Shown: positions 45,784 through 54,583 of the stretch, piece by piece
Numbering within the stretch: the stretch's first letter is position 1
Layout of the letters: each line of letters opens with the position of its first letter
The notes under the pieces: generated by a model
Told to the model about the DNA's origin: nothing
Database searches by the model: none
Seen by the model: the letters and a program-made list of their open reading frames with translations, nothing else
Made by a program: the position numbers and the translations under genes
Origin: Thiohalocapsa sp. PB-PSB1
Lineage (GTDB): Bacteria > Pseudomonadota > Gammaproteobacteria > Chromatiales > Chromatiaceae
Direction of reading: 5' to 3'
DNA length: 64,000 bases
Assembly (NCBI GenBank): GCA_016745215.1
Contig: CP050890.1
Coordinates: forward strand, 4,464,001-4,528,000

Positions 45784-46188
45784 GTGAACATGCGTTTCCA
45801 CCATGTCGGTTATGCCGTCGCTGAGATTCAAGCCTATCTTGACGACTTCATGAGGCCGCTGTTCGCTCCGCTGCGGGCGACCGAACCCATTGCGGATGCG
45901 CTACAGCGAGTTCGCGTATGTTTCGTCGAGATGCAGGGTGGCACCGTCATCGAGCTGGTGGAGCCATTTGGTGAAAACAGTCCGGTCCGCACGATCGTCG
46001 GCAGCCGTCGTGGGGGGCTCTATCATCTGTGCTACGAGGTCGACGACCTGGACGCAGAGATCATCCGTTTTCGCGCCAAGGGCTGTTTCCCACTGGCGCA
46101 CCCGACCCCGGCCGCAGCCTTTAATGGCCGTCGCATCGTCTTTTTGATGACCCCGCAACGCGACCTGATTGAATTATTAGAGATATGA
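45784..46188 (+). CDS. VOC-superfamily (glyoxalase/methylmalonyl-CoA epimerase-like) protein
   Basis: The ~134-residue single VOC unit has MRFHHVGYAVAEIQAYLDDF at the N-terminus (metal His), VCFVEMQGGTVIELVEPFGE (Glu) and GLYHLCYEVDDLDAEIIRF (His), ending RDLIELLEI. The order resembles methylmalonyl-CoA epimerases, so epimerising or isomerising an acyl-thioester is a fair idea. GTG 45784 or ATG 45790 may be the start. It overlaps ubiD by 4 bases. Confidence 0.85.
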   Translation: MNMRFHHVGYAVAEIQAYLDDFMRPLFAPLRATEPIADALQRVRVCFVEMQGGTVIELVEPFGENSPVRTIVGSRRGGLYHLCYEVDDLDAEIIRFRAKGCFPLAHPTPAAAFNGRRIVFLMTPQRDLIELLEI

Positions 46189-47663
46189 AATACAAGGATT
46201 TGCGTGACTTCATCGGGCAGCTTGAAGAGCGTGGCGAACTAAAACGCATCCGCGTGCCCGTAGACCCCTATCTGGAAATCACCGAGATCTGCGATCGCAC
46301 ATTGCGTGCTGGCGGACCGGCACTGTTATTCGAGCAGCCCAAGGGTTCAAGAGTGCCGTTACTTGGCAATCTGTTCGGTACGCCGAGACGAGTTGCACTC
46401 GGCATGGGCGAGGAATCGGTAGAAGCTCTGCGCGAAGTGGGTCGGTTGCTCGCGTTCCTAAAGGAACCAGATCCGCCCAAAGGGATGAAAGAGGCATGGC
46501 AATCGCTGCCGATCTTCAAAAAGGTCTTGGACATGGCACCGCGAGTACGCCGCAACGCGCCCTGTCAGCAAGTCGTGCTGCGTGGCAATGACCTGGACTT
46601 GGGCCGCCTGCCGATTCAACATTGTTGGCCTGGAGACGCCGCGGCGCTGATCACCTGGGGCCTGGTGATCACCCGCGGGCCGGACAAGAAGCGTCAAAAT
46701 CTGGGCATTTATCGCATGCAGGTCATCGGTCGCAACCGGGTCATCATGCGCTGGCTGGCACATCGCGGCGGTGCGCTGGATTATCGCGACTGGCAACAAG
46801 CCTATCCAAACGAGCCGTTCCCGATTGCGGTCGCCTTGGGCGCCGACCCAGCCACCATTCTTGGCGCGGTTACCCCGGTACCGGACAGTTTGTCGGAATA
46901 TGCCTTCGCCGGACTACTGCGTGGCAGCCGAACGGAGCTGACCGGCTGCCTTGGCAGCGATTTGCAAGTGCCGGCAAGCGCGGAATTGGTGCTCGAAGGG
47001 CACCTTCACCCGGACGATACGGCGCCGGAAGGCCCCTTTGGCGACCATACCGGCTACTACAATGAGGTTGACGACTTTCCGGTCTTCACCATCGATTGCA
47101 TCACGCAGAGGCCAGACCCGATCTATCACAGTACCTACACTGGCCGCCCACCAGACGAGCCAGCTATCCTGGGCGTTGCGTTAAACGAGGTATTCGTGCC
47201 GATCTTGCAAAAACAGTTTCCGGAGATTCAGGATTTCTACCTGCCACCGGAGGGCTGCTCCTATCGACTGGCCGTGGTCAGCATGAAAAAGCAATATCCT
47301 GGTCATGCAAAGCGGGTGATGATGGGGGTTTGGTCTTTTTTACGCCAGTTCATGTATACGAAATTTGTCATCGTCGTTGACGACGATATTCGCACCCGCG
47401 ACTGGAAGGACGTGATTTGGGCGATGACCACACGCATGGACCCAGTACGCGATACCCTTATGGTGGAAAATACCCCGATCGATTATTTGGATTTTGCATC
47501 GCCGGTGTCAGGGCTCGGCTCAAAAATCGGCTTTGATGCGACCAGCAAGTGGCCAGGCGAAACCAGCCGCGAGTGGGGACGGCCAATCCGTATGGACGAT
47601 GAAGTAAAGGCGCGTGTCGACAGGCTGTGGCCCGAATTGGGCATCGAGCCGGAGCCTGGGTAA
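46185..47663 (+). CDS. ubiD: UbiD-family decarboxylase (3-octaprenyl-4-hydroxybenzoate carboxy-lyase)
   Basis: UbiD removes the carboxyl group of 4-hydroxy-3-polyprenylbenzoate in ubiquinone synthesis, using prenylated FMN made by UbiX. The 492-residue protein is close to E. coli UbiD in length and colinear: KYKDLRDFIGQLEERGELKR start, PFGDHTGYYNEVDDFPVF, YHSTYTGRPPDEPA and the C-terminal DDIRTRDWKDVIWAM and GFDATSKWPGE blocks. It overlaps the VOC gene (ATGA), so it is transcribed with the upstream cluster, an unusual partner for ubiD. Confidence 0.96.
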   Translation: MKYKDLRDFIGQLEERGELKRIRVPVDPYLEITEICDRTLRAGGPALLFEQPKGSRVPLLGNLFGTPRRVALGMGEESVEALREVGRLLAFLKEPDPPKGMKEAWQSLPIFKKVLDMAPRVRRNAPCQQVVLRGNDLDLGRLPIQHCWPGDAAALITWGLVITRGPDKKRQNLGIYRMQVIGRNRVIMRWLAHRGGALDYRDWQQAYPNEPFPIAVALGADPATILGAVTPVPDSLSEYAFAGLLRGSRTELTGCLGSDLQVPASAELVLEGHLHPDDTAPEGPFGDHTGYYNEVDDFPVFTIDCITQRPDPIYHSTYTGRPPDEPAILGVALNEVFVPILQKQFPEIQDFYLPPEGCSYRLAVVSMKKQYPGHAKRVMMGVWSFLRQFMYTKFVIVVDDDIRTRDWKDVIWAMTTRMDPVRDTLMVENTPIDYLDFASPVSGLGSKIGFDATSKWPGETSREWGRPIRMDDEVKARVDRLWPELGIEPEPG

Positions 47664-47719
47664 TGCTGTAATCACAAGCGGCTTGTCGAGTCTGAGCTCC
47701 AGCCCTGAAGCTGCATGCG

Positions 47720-47989
47720 TCAATATCGCTTGGCTGCACGCTCGCCGCGCGGGCGGGCCTCGTTAACCGTGAGCTTGCGGCCATCCTGCATGGTGTCGTG
47801 CAGGGCTTGGATGGCGTCCCCGGCATCAGCATCATTCGGCATGTCAACAAAACCGAAGCCCTTTGACTGTCCGGAAAACTTATCTTTGATAACGTCCGCG
47901 GTGGTGACCTCGCCGAACTCGCTGAACATGTCCCGCAGTTGTTCGTCGGTAACGGAATATTTGAGGTTGCCTACATAAATCCTCATCAC
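47720..47989 (-). CDS. RRM-type RNA-binding protein
   Basis: This is a single 89-residue RRM domain with RNP2 (MRIYVGNLKY) and RNP1 (SKGFGFVDMPND) plus a basic tail (EARPRGERAAKRY). Such small bacterial RRM proteins bind RNA and are often cold- or stress-induced. It is convergent with ubiD (56 bp apart). The leader to its right, up to 48228, has no gene and could contain a long 5' UTR. Confidence 0.96.
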   Translation of the reverse strand: MMRIYVGNLKYSVTDEQLRDMFSEFGEVTTADVIKDKFSGQSKGFGFVDMPNDADAGDAIQALHDTMQDGRKLTVNEARPRGERAAKRY

Positions 47990-48228
47990 TTACTCTCGTC
48001 AGGTTCGTGCATTGAGCACGCGAAAGCCACCGATGGATCAACGCACAAATCGATCGGCGACATACGACAGGTTCATGTCGTTTGCCTAATGGAATCACCC
48101 TCTGGTACCTGCACTTTTGATTCATGCATTATGGGGCAAGGCTGGAAAGATATAGGATTCCAGCCATGGATGATAAAATTCTTGGATGACAAATCGGAGA
48201 AGTGCGCACATTGGAAACATAGCGAAAT
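47990..48228. other. intergenic region right of the RRM gene
   Basis: It holds the RRM promoter/leader (minus strand) and the end of the permease gene. I see no gene or clear hairpin. Confidence 0.35.
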
Positions 48229-49491
48229 CTAGTCTATGGATCGACCGGCGTCAACAGTTCCGTTCGCGCTGTCGACGGATAGAACCGAAAAACCCGCTTT
48301 TTCCACGGCTTGAACCAAAGCGCTAGACTTGAGCCTGCCCCCGCGAATAAGAACCGACCCTGAGGACAAGTCGGGTTGCGCCTCATCCACGCTGTCCAAC
48401 GCTTCCAAAGAGCGCTTCACACTGCCAACACAATGTTGACAGGTCATGCCCTTGACATGCAGCACCAATGCGGCATCCTCTACGGGTATGGGCTCGCTTA
48501 GATAATTACGCAAGCGCTTGATCGACAGCACGACCAATAGAGCGAGCAGCACCGCTGTCGACAGGATCGCGAACCATCCGCCGCTCGCGTGACTGTGAAC
48601 ACCCGCATGGACGGAGATACCGAGCAGATGATCGAACAGCAGGCCAAAGCCCAAGCTCATGATGATGACAGTACTCAGGTAGAGTCCCAGCACGTGCAAT
48701 CCGAGCGCTCGATACACCGCGCCGATGGTAGCAATGTTGGTGGCAGGTCCGGCCATTAGGAATACCAAAGCCGATCCGACGGGCATGCCGGCCGCGATCA
48801 GCGATGCGGCAATTGGCACGGAGGCTGTCGTGCAGACATAGAGTGGCAGGGAGATCGCCAGCACCACAATCATACCGAGCAAACCTTGCGCCCAGACTTG
48901 ACCTGCAAAAAAGTCCTGAGGCGTCAGCGTGGTCACCAGAGCCGCGGCCAACACACCAGCGATGAGCCACAGATCGATTGCTGCAAGCAAATCGAATACC
49001 GCATAGCGAAGCGCTCCAAACAGCCCACGGTCAGTTTGTTGCGTGTCGCTAGGAGACGACTGTTGAGCGCTGGAGGATGTCTGCAGCGGAACCAATCGGT
49101 TGACCAGAGCGCCGCCGATGAGCCCAGTCATAAATGCTGCCACCAGCTTGAACAGCGCAAACGGCCAGCCCAGGAATGCAGCGGAGACAAGGATAGAATC
49201 GACACCCGTCTGCGGCGTGCTGATCATAAAGGACGTGGTGGCCCCGGGCGATGCGCCCTCCTTGCGCAGACCGAGGGCAGTAGGTATGACGCCACAGGAA
49301 CAGAGCGGTAGCGGTACCCCGATCAATGCGGCCTTGGCAACGCTGGCCATGTCGGGGCGGTGCAGACGGCGATGGATGAATCCCGCTGGCAGGTAAACAT
49401 GGATAAACCCGGCAATGAGCAGGCCAAACAGCAGTGAAGGTGACAATTCCAGCAGAATTTGCCACAACTCGAACCAATAACGTTCAATCAT
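48229..49491 (-). CDS. SO_0444-type Cu/Zn efflux permease with C-terminal HMA domain
   Basis: The protein has 420 residues from ATG 49491; the frame extends 7 residues further. The DUF318/ArsP-like permease part has about eight membrane helices and the signature IGVPLPLCSCGVIPTALGLR with TTSFMISTPQTGVDSILVSA and FLMAGPATNIATIGAVYRAL. Residues about 340-405 form a heavy-metal-associated domain with the metal motif GMTCQHCVGSVKRSLEAL. The SO_0444 family has been linked to copper and zinc efflux. The cysteine-rich loop in helix region two and the HMA domain would pass metal to the pore. Confidence 0.9.
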   Translation of the reverse strand: MIERYWFELWQILLELSPSLLFGLLIAGFIHVYLPAGFIHRRLHRPDMASVAKAALIGVPLPLCSCGVIPTALGLRKEGASPGATTSFMISTPQTGVDSILVSAAFLGWPFALFKLVAAFMTGLIGGALVNRLVPLQTSSSAQQSSPSDTQQTDRGLFGALRYAVFDLLAAIDLWLIAGVLAAALVTTLTPQDFFAGQVWAQGLLGMIVVLAISLPLYVCTTASVPIAASLIAAGMPVGSALVFLMAGPATNIATIGAVYRALGLHVLGLYLSTVIIMSLGFGLLFDHLLGISVHAGVHSHASGGWFAILSTAVLLALLVVLSIKRLRNYLSEPIPVEDAALVLHVKGMTCQHCVGSVKRSLEALDSVDEAQPDLSSGSVLIRGGRLKSSALVQAVEKAGFSVLSVDSANGTVDAGRSID

Positions 49492-49625
49492 GCACCAATC
49501 TCCCGATAGCATCCTTCTAATGATGGCTGCCTGGGTTAAGGAAATGGTGCCGCGGTGGACGCGGCGCTCGCTCTAGCGAAAACAGTTGGGTCTTGCGAGC
49601 TGCTTTGTCCAGTGCATTTCAGCTT

Positions 49626-49785
49626 AGGCGATTGCCGGGGAGCAACAGACCGACTGGCGCCGGATGCTCGTTCGCCTTCTGTAATGCGGCAACTCGCCCA
49701 TCGTCGCTCTATGGGTGGGTTGCCGCAACATCGAGACCGGACGAGAAGGCAAGCCAGGTGGTCTGTTTATCGACAGAAATCACCT
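49626..49785 (+). repeat. family A miniature element, copy A3 (160 bp)
   Basis: It starts AGGCGATTGCCGGGGAGCAA and ends TGTTTATCGACAGAAATCACCT. The inner palindrome is GCGGCAACTCGCC with GGGTGGGTTGCCGC. It lies between the permease and the glycine-zipper gene. Confidence 0.85.
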
Positions 49786-49810
49786 CGAACCGACGATGAT
49801 GTACGCGGGC

Positions 49811-50071
49811 TCAATCGATATTGCCCTTCTCGTGCTGATCGACCAAATAGCCGCCGAGAGCACCGGCACCGGCACCGATCAACGCGCCCGCGCCCGCATC
49901 ACCGCTCAATGAGCCAATCGCCGCGCCACCGGCCGCGCCCATCAAGGCACCGCTGCCGGCACGCTCGCCGGTGGTGGTTCCACAGCCGGTCAGCGTGGCG
50001 AGACTGCTGAACAGGATGATAAAGATTGCACAGTTTCTCACTTCAGTGGCTCCTATCTTGGTGCCCGACAA
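49811..50071 (-). CDS. glycine-zipper lipoprotein
   Basis: The 86-residue protein has a hydrophobic leader ending in a lipobox (SLATLTGCGTTTGE), then a Gly/Ala-rich glycine-zipper segment (GALMGAAGGAAIGSLSGDAG, AGALIGAGAGALGGYLVD). It should be an outer-membrane or periplasmic-facing lipoprotein of the YMGG/OmpA-like small family. A GTG start at about 50035 (VRNCAIFIILFSS) would give a more usual signal length. It ends next to element A3. Confidence 0.8.
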   Translation of the reverse strand: MSGTKIGATEVRNCAIFIILFSSLATLTGCGTTTGERAGSGALMGAAGGAAIGSLSGDAGAGALIGAGAGALGGYLVDQHEKGNID

Positions 50072-50180
50072 TAGCGGCGGGCTTGAATCTTTGGTGACTG
50101 ATCTTGTTTGTTGGGCGCACGGCCAAATCGCACTGCAACAATTGTTGCTCTTCTACAGGTGCACCATGCATAGGGATATT

Positions 50181-50579
50181 TTATTTGCACGGATACTTTG
50201 CGGCGAGTGCCCGTACTAGGCCAACCACGGGCATCTCATTCATTAATTTGCTGTCATCTTTGTTAGTCCTGGCCCAGGCGAGAAAGGCGCGTCGCCCATC
50301 CGCAATGGTCGCGGTCTTCGGATAGCAGATCAGGCGTTTCATACGCTGACGATCGCTGACCTGATCATGATACTGCACGGCGCCTTCAATGAAGCCGCGG
50401 CAGGCGAAGCGCGCAGGGATGTGCTCGGAGCTGCTTGGCGAGGTCGAGCAGATTTGATAGAGATCTTCGGTCGTATCAAAGTTGAAATCTTCGTCCTGTG
50501 CCGCGAAAGCCGCCCCGTGCAGCGCCAACCCCAGGACGCCGGCGACAAGGCTGGAAAAAATCGTCTGTTTGCATCGCAT
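50181..50579 (-). CDS. Rap1a/Tai-domain periplasmic protein
   Basis: The protein has 132 residues from ATG 50579 (MRCKQTIFSSLVAGVLGLAL, cleavage after AAFA). The mature part (DLYQICSTSP, FACRGFIEGAVQYHD, RLICYPKTATIADGRRAFLA, AKYPC) has the four-cysteine pattern of the Rap1a/Tai family, which includes type VI secretion amidase immunity proteins but also many housekeeping periplasmic proteins. No effector gene is adjacent, so an immunity role is not supported here. Confidence 0.75.
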   Translation of the reverse strand: MRCKQTIFSSLVAGVLGLALHGAAFAAQDEDFNFDTTEDLYQICSTSPSSSEHIPARFACRGFIEGAVQYHDQVSDRQRMKRLICYPKTATIADGRRAFLAWARTNKDDSKLMNEMPVVGLVRALAAKYPCK

Positions 50580-50630
50580 GGTAAGGTAACCTCGTTGTCG
50601 TGTTAGTTTGAAATCAGTTATTTCGATCAT

Positions 50631-51050
50631 CGTACCGGTTGACGACCATCCGTCATCTCAGCTTCCGCCGGTCATATCCTTATTGCTGGCTATTTAGGAG
50701 CAGCTGCCCGCATGTCGGTAATCAAACGATCAAGCGCGGATATTCTAGCAGTGACTGCTGCCTCATCCTATAGCGAGGTCAGATGTCATGAATAAGTACC
50801 CGCGGGCTGGCTCCAGTATTGGCACTGGGACTGCACCTAGGTAGTTCAATCTGGACGGTCCTGGCTTAGCCTGACTCACGCAGTTTTCTTGCATCACCGA
50901 CTGAACTGTATTGGGCTATATATCAACGCCTTACACCCTCCAACTATCCAGGCGCTGCACATAGACCTGCGGGAGCGAAAAGTGCGTGAAGAAGGCGAAA
51001 TTGAACACCCTAGACTGCACCTGGACTTGGCTAGACATGGGGCTCAGGGT
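50631..51050. other. gene-free stretch left of element B3
   Basis: No credible gene. GGCTCAGGGT at 51041-51050 is the left target-duplication copy of element B3. Confidence 0.5.
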
Positions 51051-51301
51051 AGGCTGTCGAAATCTGCCGTCTCACTAAAACAGGCGCTTCCCGGTTTATG
51101 GATGCTGAGTCGGTGTCGGGATCGGTGTCAAGGTCAACATTAGGGATTGGTATCGAGCTGGCTGCTTTGATCGATGAGCGGATTCGATTCCGATTCCGAT
51201 AGCGACCCCAACACCGATTCGGCTTCCCCAGTGCGTTCGATGAAGCAATCCAAGACCCGGAATCGGTGTGGCATCAACACTCAGGACATTTCAACAGCCT
51301 A
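51051..51301 (+). mobile_element. family B miniature element, copy B3 (251 bp)
   Basis: The ends are AGGCTGTCGAAAT and ATTTCAACAGCCT (one mismatch). The perfect 10-bp direct repeat GGCTCAGGGT lies at 51041-51050 and 51302-51311. The right copy includes the stop codon of the neighbouring SDR-type gene, so the element inserted at the very end of that gene. Confidence 0.9.
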
Positions 51302-51304
51302 GGC

Positions 51305-52168
51305 TCAGGGTGCTGGAAAACAGTCAGCAAGCCCATCTGCTAGAGTCGGAAAGCGCAATTGCAGGCCAAGCTCCCTAAGAAGACGACGATTGCTGAGCCG
51401 ACGCGATTCTTTTAAATACGATAGCATGCCCTCGGATAACTGACCGGATGCCTCAGCAAGGGAAATCTGCGGCGGGCGTGGCAGGCCCGCGGTATCGGCA
51501 ATCCGGCAAAAATAGTCTGTCATGGTGCTTGGGTTACCGTCGCAGACATTATATAGCGCGCCATTCGGCGCACGCGTCATCGCCGCCAGGCAGATCTGCA
51601 CCAGATCATCGGCATGGATGCGGTTCGACCAGGGAGCCTGGTCTGCGCTCAATACCGGCTGTGCTTCACGAATGCGCTGCAAGGGCAGACGATCACAGGC
51701 ATAGATGCCAGCGACGCGCAGGATGACGAGTTCGGACCCGCTTTCGCTGCTCCAGCGCCGCAACTGTTGCTCGGCATCCCAGCGGCGCATCGAGCGCGAT
51801 GTGCCTGGTCGCGCTGGCCAGGTTTCGTCGACCCAGGCACCGTCGCAGTCTCCGTACACACCAGTTGTACTAATGTAAACCAGGCGTCGGGGGTGACCGC
51901 AACGAGTGAAGGAATCCAGCAGCCGCGAGGTATTCGAATCTTCACTTCCGTGCCCCGGAGGCGGCGCAAAATGAAAAACCAGCTCATCGGTAGCGTGAAG
52001 ACCGTCGAGGTCATCGTGCGCCAGGTCCAGTCGCAACGCTTCAGCCCCGATCGCTGCAACCGACGAGACACTGGCTTCGCTTCGCACAACACCAACAACA
52101 GCCTCGCCATGCTCGATCGATACCGCCGCCACGAGTCGACCGATATACCCACATCCAAGAATGATCAT
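51305..52168 (-). CDS. NAD-dependent epimerase/dehydratase-like (YeeZ-type SDR) protein
   Basis: The 287-residue extended SDR starts at ATG 52168 with MIILGCGYIGRLVAAVSIEH (GxGxxG nucleotide site). It continues with LVYISTTGVYGDCDGAWVDE (YxxxK replaced by the YeeZ-like arrangement), ILRVAGIYACDRLPLQRI and NRIHADDLVQICLAAM. The family role is unclear; it is often described as a sugar-nucleotide epimerase-like protein. The longer frame (to 52261) lacks support. It is divergent from the ferredoxin-reductase gene. Confidence 0.87.
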   Translation of the reverse strand: MIILGCGYIGRLVAAVSIEHGEAVVGVVRSEASVSSVAAIGAEALRLDLAHDDLDGLHATDELVFHFAPPPGHGSEDSNTSRLLDSFTRCGHPRRLVYISTTGVYGDCDGAWVDETWPARPGTSRSMRRWDAEQQLRRWSSESGSELVILRVAGIYACDRLPLQRIREAQPVLSADQAPWSNRIHADDLVQICLAAMTRAPNGALYNVCDGNPSTMTDYFCRIADTAGLPRPPQISLAEASGQLSEGMLSYLKESRRLSNRRLLRELGLQLRFPTLADGLADCFPAP

Positions 52169-52332
52169 GGTTGCGATTTCCCCCAGGTATTGATTGTACG
52201 TTACAGGATATTTGTCAGCTGAGTGGGCAGATCGCATTGCAATGTATACCCGAAGCAGCACATGGTATGGTCACCCAAGCTGGCGACAAGCCACATGTCC
52301 AGATTGATTCGGATTCAAGCACCAAGCCAATC

Positions 52333-53355
52333 ATGAGTTTTATCATCCGTACCGAGCCGGGACAGCACCATTTTAAGGTCGAAGCCAACCAAACCATCCT
52401 GACGGCCGCAATCCAGCAGCACATTCGCCTTCCCTACGGATGCCGCGATGGTAAATGTGGCAGTTGTTCTGCCGAACTGCTGGCCGGCGATGTCGCCTAT
52501 CCATCCGGTAAAACCGCGGCATTGTCGGGTCAGCCGCCATCCGCCTGCCTCACCTGCCAAGCGGTACCAGGTTCAGACCTGATTCTACGCGTGTCCGAGT
52601 TAACCTCTGCCGCGGAAATCACGGTGCGCACCCTGCCCTGCCGACTCGAGGAAAAGCAACGGCTTAACCACGACGTTATCCGGTTGCGACTGCAACTGCC
52701 GGACGCACAGCGGCTACAGTTCCTGGCAGGCCAATATCTGGAATTCATACTCGCCGACGGACGCAAGCGCGCATTCTCCATCGCCAATGCTCCGCATGAT
52801 GATGCGTTGATCGAACTGCATGTTCGCCATGTGCCGGGCGGTGAATTCACCGATGCCCTGTTCGATCAGGTGCAGCCGAAATCGATTTTGCGTATTCAAG
52901 GTCCGCTCGGTAGTTTCGTTTTGCGCGAGACGTCCACAAGGCCAATGATTTTCATTGCTGGCGGAACCGGCTTCGCACCCATCAAGGGCTTGTTGGAACA
53001 CGCGTTTCACATCGGCATTCAGCGGCCGATGACATGCTACTGGGGCGTGCGTGCGAGACATGACCTTTACCTGGCGGAACTGCCCGAACAATGGGCCGCC
53101 ACACACCCCAACTTTCATTACGTGCCGGTGCTCTCGGAGCCCGATGCAGACTGGCCCGGGCGTCGCGGCTTTGTACACGAAGCGGTGCTTCAGGACCATC
53201 CCGAAATCGCCGACTACGATGTCTACATGAGTGGCCCGCCGATTATGGTCGAAGCTGGCCGCGGCGCCTTCGAGGCGCTCGGGCTCGGCATGGATCATAT
53301 GTTCTCCGACGCCTTCGAATGGGCCGCGGATAGCCCAAAGGCGCGCGCAACCTGA
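52333..53355 (+). CDS. 2Fe-2S ferredoxin/FAD/NAD reductase (CDP-6-deoxy-glucoseen reductase-like)
   Basis: The 340-residue protein has three modules: an N-terminal plant-type ferredoxin with CRDGKCGSCSAELL and a later Cys in CLTCQA (2Fe-2S), an FAD domain (KRAFSIANAPHD) and an NAD(P) domain (PMIFIAGGTGFAPIKGLLEH, ending DAFEWA). Annotation often names it after AscD, but in proteobacteria lacking ascarylose genes it is a general flavin/quinone-pathway electron-transfer partner, commonly near ubiD. ATG 52333 is chosen because the ferredoxin fold starts there; the frame is open to 52171. Confidence 0.9.
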   Translation: MSFIIRTEPGQHHFKVEANQTILTAAIQQHIRLPYGCRDGKCGSCSAELLAGDVAYPSGKTAALSGQPPSACLTCQAVPGSDLILRVSELTSAAEITVRTLPCRLEEKQRLNHDVIRLRLQLPDAQRLQFLAGQYLEFILADGRKRAFSIANAPHDDALIELHVRHVPGGEFTDALFDQVQPKSILRIQGPLGSFVLRETSTRPMIFIAGGTGFAPIKGLLEHAFHIGIQRPMTCYWGVRARHDLYLAELPEQWAATHPNFHYVPVLSEPDADWPGRRGFVHEAVLQDHPEIADYDVYMSGPPIMVEAGRGAFEALGLGMDHMFSDAFEWAADSPKARAT

Positions 53356-53387
53356 GATCAACCCTCGCTAGATGCTGGCATTCCTCG

Positions 53388-53445
53388 TAGGCGATTGCCG
53401 GAGAGAAACCCGGTGCTGCCTGCGTAGAATGTTCAGCTATTCAAT
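53388..53445 (+). repeat. joined remnants: family A left end (53388-53410) and family C end (53412-53445)
   Basis: TAGGCGATTGCCGGAGAG is followed directly by GGTGCTGCCTGCGTAGAATG and TTCAGCTATTCAATCAG. The family C end supplies the stop codon of the aldehyde dehydrogenase fragment. Confidence 0.75.
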
Positions 53446-53595
53446 CAGTTCGCGACCATAGCCGGAGTCGCCAATACCTCCGAAGGGTAACCTCGGGTCG
53501 CTTTTGACCATGCCATTGACAAAGGCACAGCCACAACTCATGCGCCGGGCGAATTGTTCAGCGCGCGTCTGATCACGGCTCCAAACTTGGGCGCT
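53437..53595 (-). pseudogene. aldehyde dehydrogenase (succinate-semialdehyde type), C-terminal fragment
   Basis: The minus strand encodes AQVWSRDQTRAEQFARRMSC then GCAFVNGMVKSDPRLPFGGI and GDSGYGRELIE. This is the end of an NAD(P)-aldehyde dehydrogenase (MVKSDPRLPFGG is diagnostic). It is cut on one side by the family C remnant (final ~10 residues lost) and on the other by IS91 material; about 400 residues are missing. Confidence 0.85.
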
Positions 53596-54018
53596 ATGTC
53601 GAGCATCACCATCGCCAACCACCGCCTGGTCGCCGTTGACGACGACAGCGTCACCTTCAGCTACCGCGACAACCGCTGCAAAGACCCCGACAGCCCCGAG
53701 GCGGAGAAGCGCATGCGCCTGCCCGGCGCCGAATTCCTCCGCCGTCTCCTGCAGCACGTGCTGCCGCCCGGCTTCCATCAGATTCGCTACTACGGCCTGC
53801 TCGCCGGCGGCCGGCGCAAGGACAATCTGGTGCGCTGCCGCGTCCTGCTCGGCCTCGACCACCCCGAGACCCCCTACATCGCGGACATGGACGCGTTCCT
53901 CGCCAAGCAGGGCATCGACCCCGGGCTCTGCCCCGTGTGCGGCCAAGGTCGTCTGCGCAACGTCTTCCAATTCCTCTCCTTCCACGACCCGCCGGCCGAA
54001 TACGCCGCCGCAGCCTGA
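53596..54018 (+). pseudogene. IS91-family transposase, C-terminal fragment
   Basis: The frame encodes ITIANHRLVAVDDDSVTFSY, MRLPGAEFLRRLLQHVLPPG, FHQIRYYGLLAGGRRKDNL and a zinc-like CPVCGQGRLRNVF. This is the last third of IS91-type rolling-circle transposases. The catalytic HUH/tyrosine part is absent. The GC-rich 54019-54280 stretch following it may be the element end; I see no gene there. Confidence 0.85.
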
Positions 54019-54284
54019 ATGGCAGACGCCCGCACCATCGCCTTGCCGACGCCCCGCCCATGCAGGGATCTCCGCCCTGCGTGCACCGCTGCCGAAGCGG
54101 TCTCGCAGCGCCCGCCCGCAGCCTCCAAGCCCCGGATGCGCGCCTAAACCCACCTCCCGACGCCCCCGATGTCCCCACGAAGCCACCAGCGCCTTCCACG
54201 GCGACCCGATGCGTGGCGTTGACAACCCCTCCGCAAATGGAGAAAAATCCATAGCTGACAGAACGACTGCCGTAGACGTCCAGA

Positions 54285-54491
54285 CGGTTGTTGGGCCACT
54301 ACAACGACGACGGGCTGCGCGGCAACGCGGCGGCCCTGTGGCGGTTGCATACGGCAGCCGTCGCGGCGGCATTCAAATGGCTGAATCGGCGTGGGGGCAA
54401 GCGCCGGAGCTTCACTTGGGACGCGCTCGAGCGCGCCCTGAAGCGGCTCGGCGTTGCCCGCCCCCGCATCACCGAGCCATCATGTGTCTAG
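54285..54491 (+). pseudogene. group II intron reverse transcriptase/maturase, C-terminal remnant 2
   Basis: The frame encodes LGHYNDDGLRGNAAALWRLH, AAFKWLNRRGGKRRSFTWDA and LERALKRLGVARPRI. This is the thumb/maturase tail, homologous to the remnant at 26201 but better preserved. No polymerase core upstream. Confidence 0.8.
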
Positions 54492-54548
54492 CCGCAACTG
54501 GTGTTTGCATGACCGCTCTTGTTCGCTTGATGAGCGAGTACAACCGAG

Positions 54549-54583
54549 GAACCGGATGCGGGAAAACTGCACGTCCGGGTCTG
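54549..54583 (+). ncRNA. group II intron domain V-like hairpin, remnant 2
   Basis: GAACCGGATGCGGGAAAACT followed by GCACGTCCGGGTCTG has the domain V form and lies about 60 bases after the maturase tail. The 3' flank up to about 54626 matches remnant 1 closely. Confidence 0.65.

Noticed and set aside
50181..50579. Type VI secretion immunity gene
   Set aside because: The Rap1a/Tai fold alone is not enough; no amidase effector or secretion gene is adjacent.
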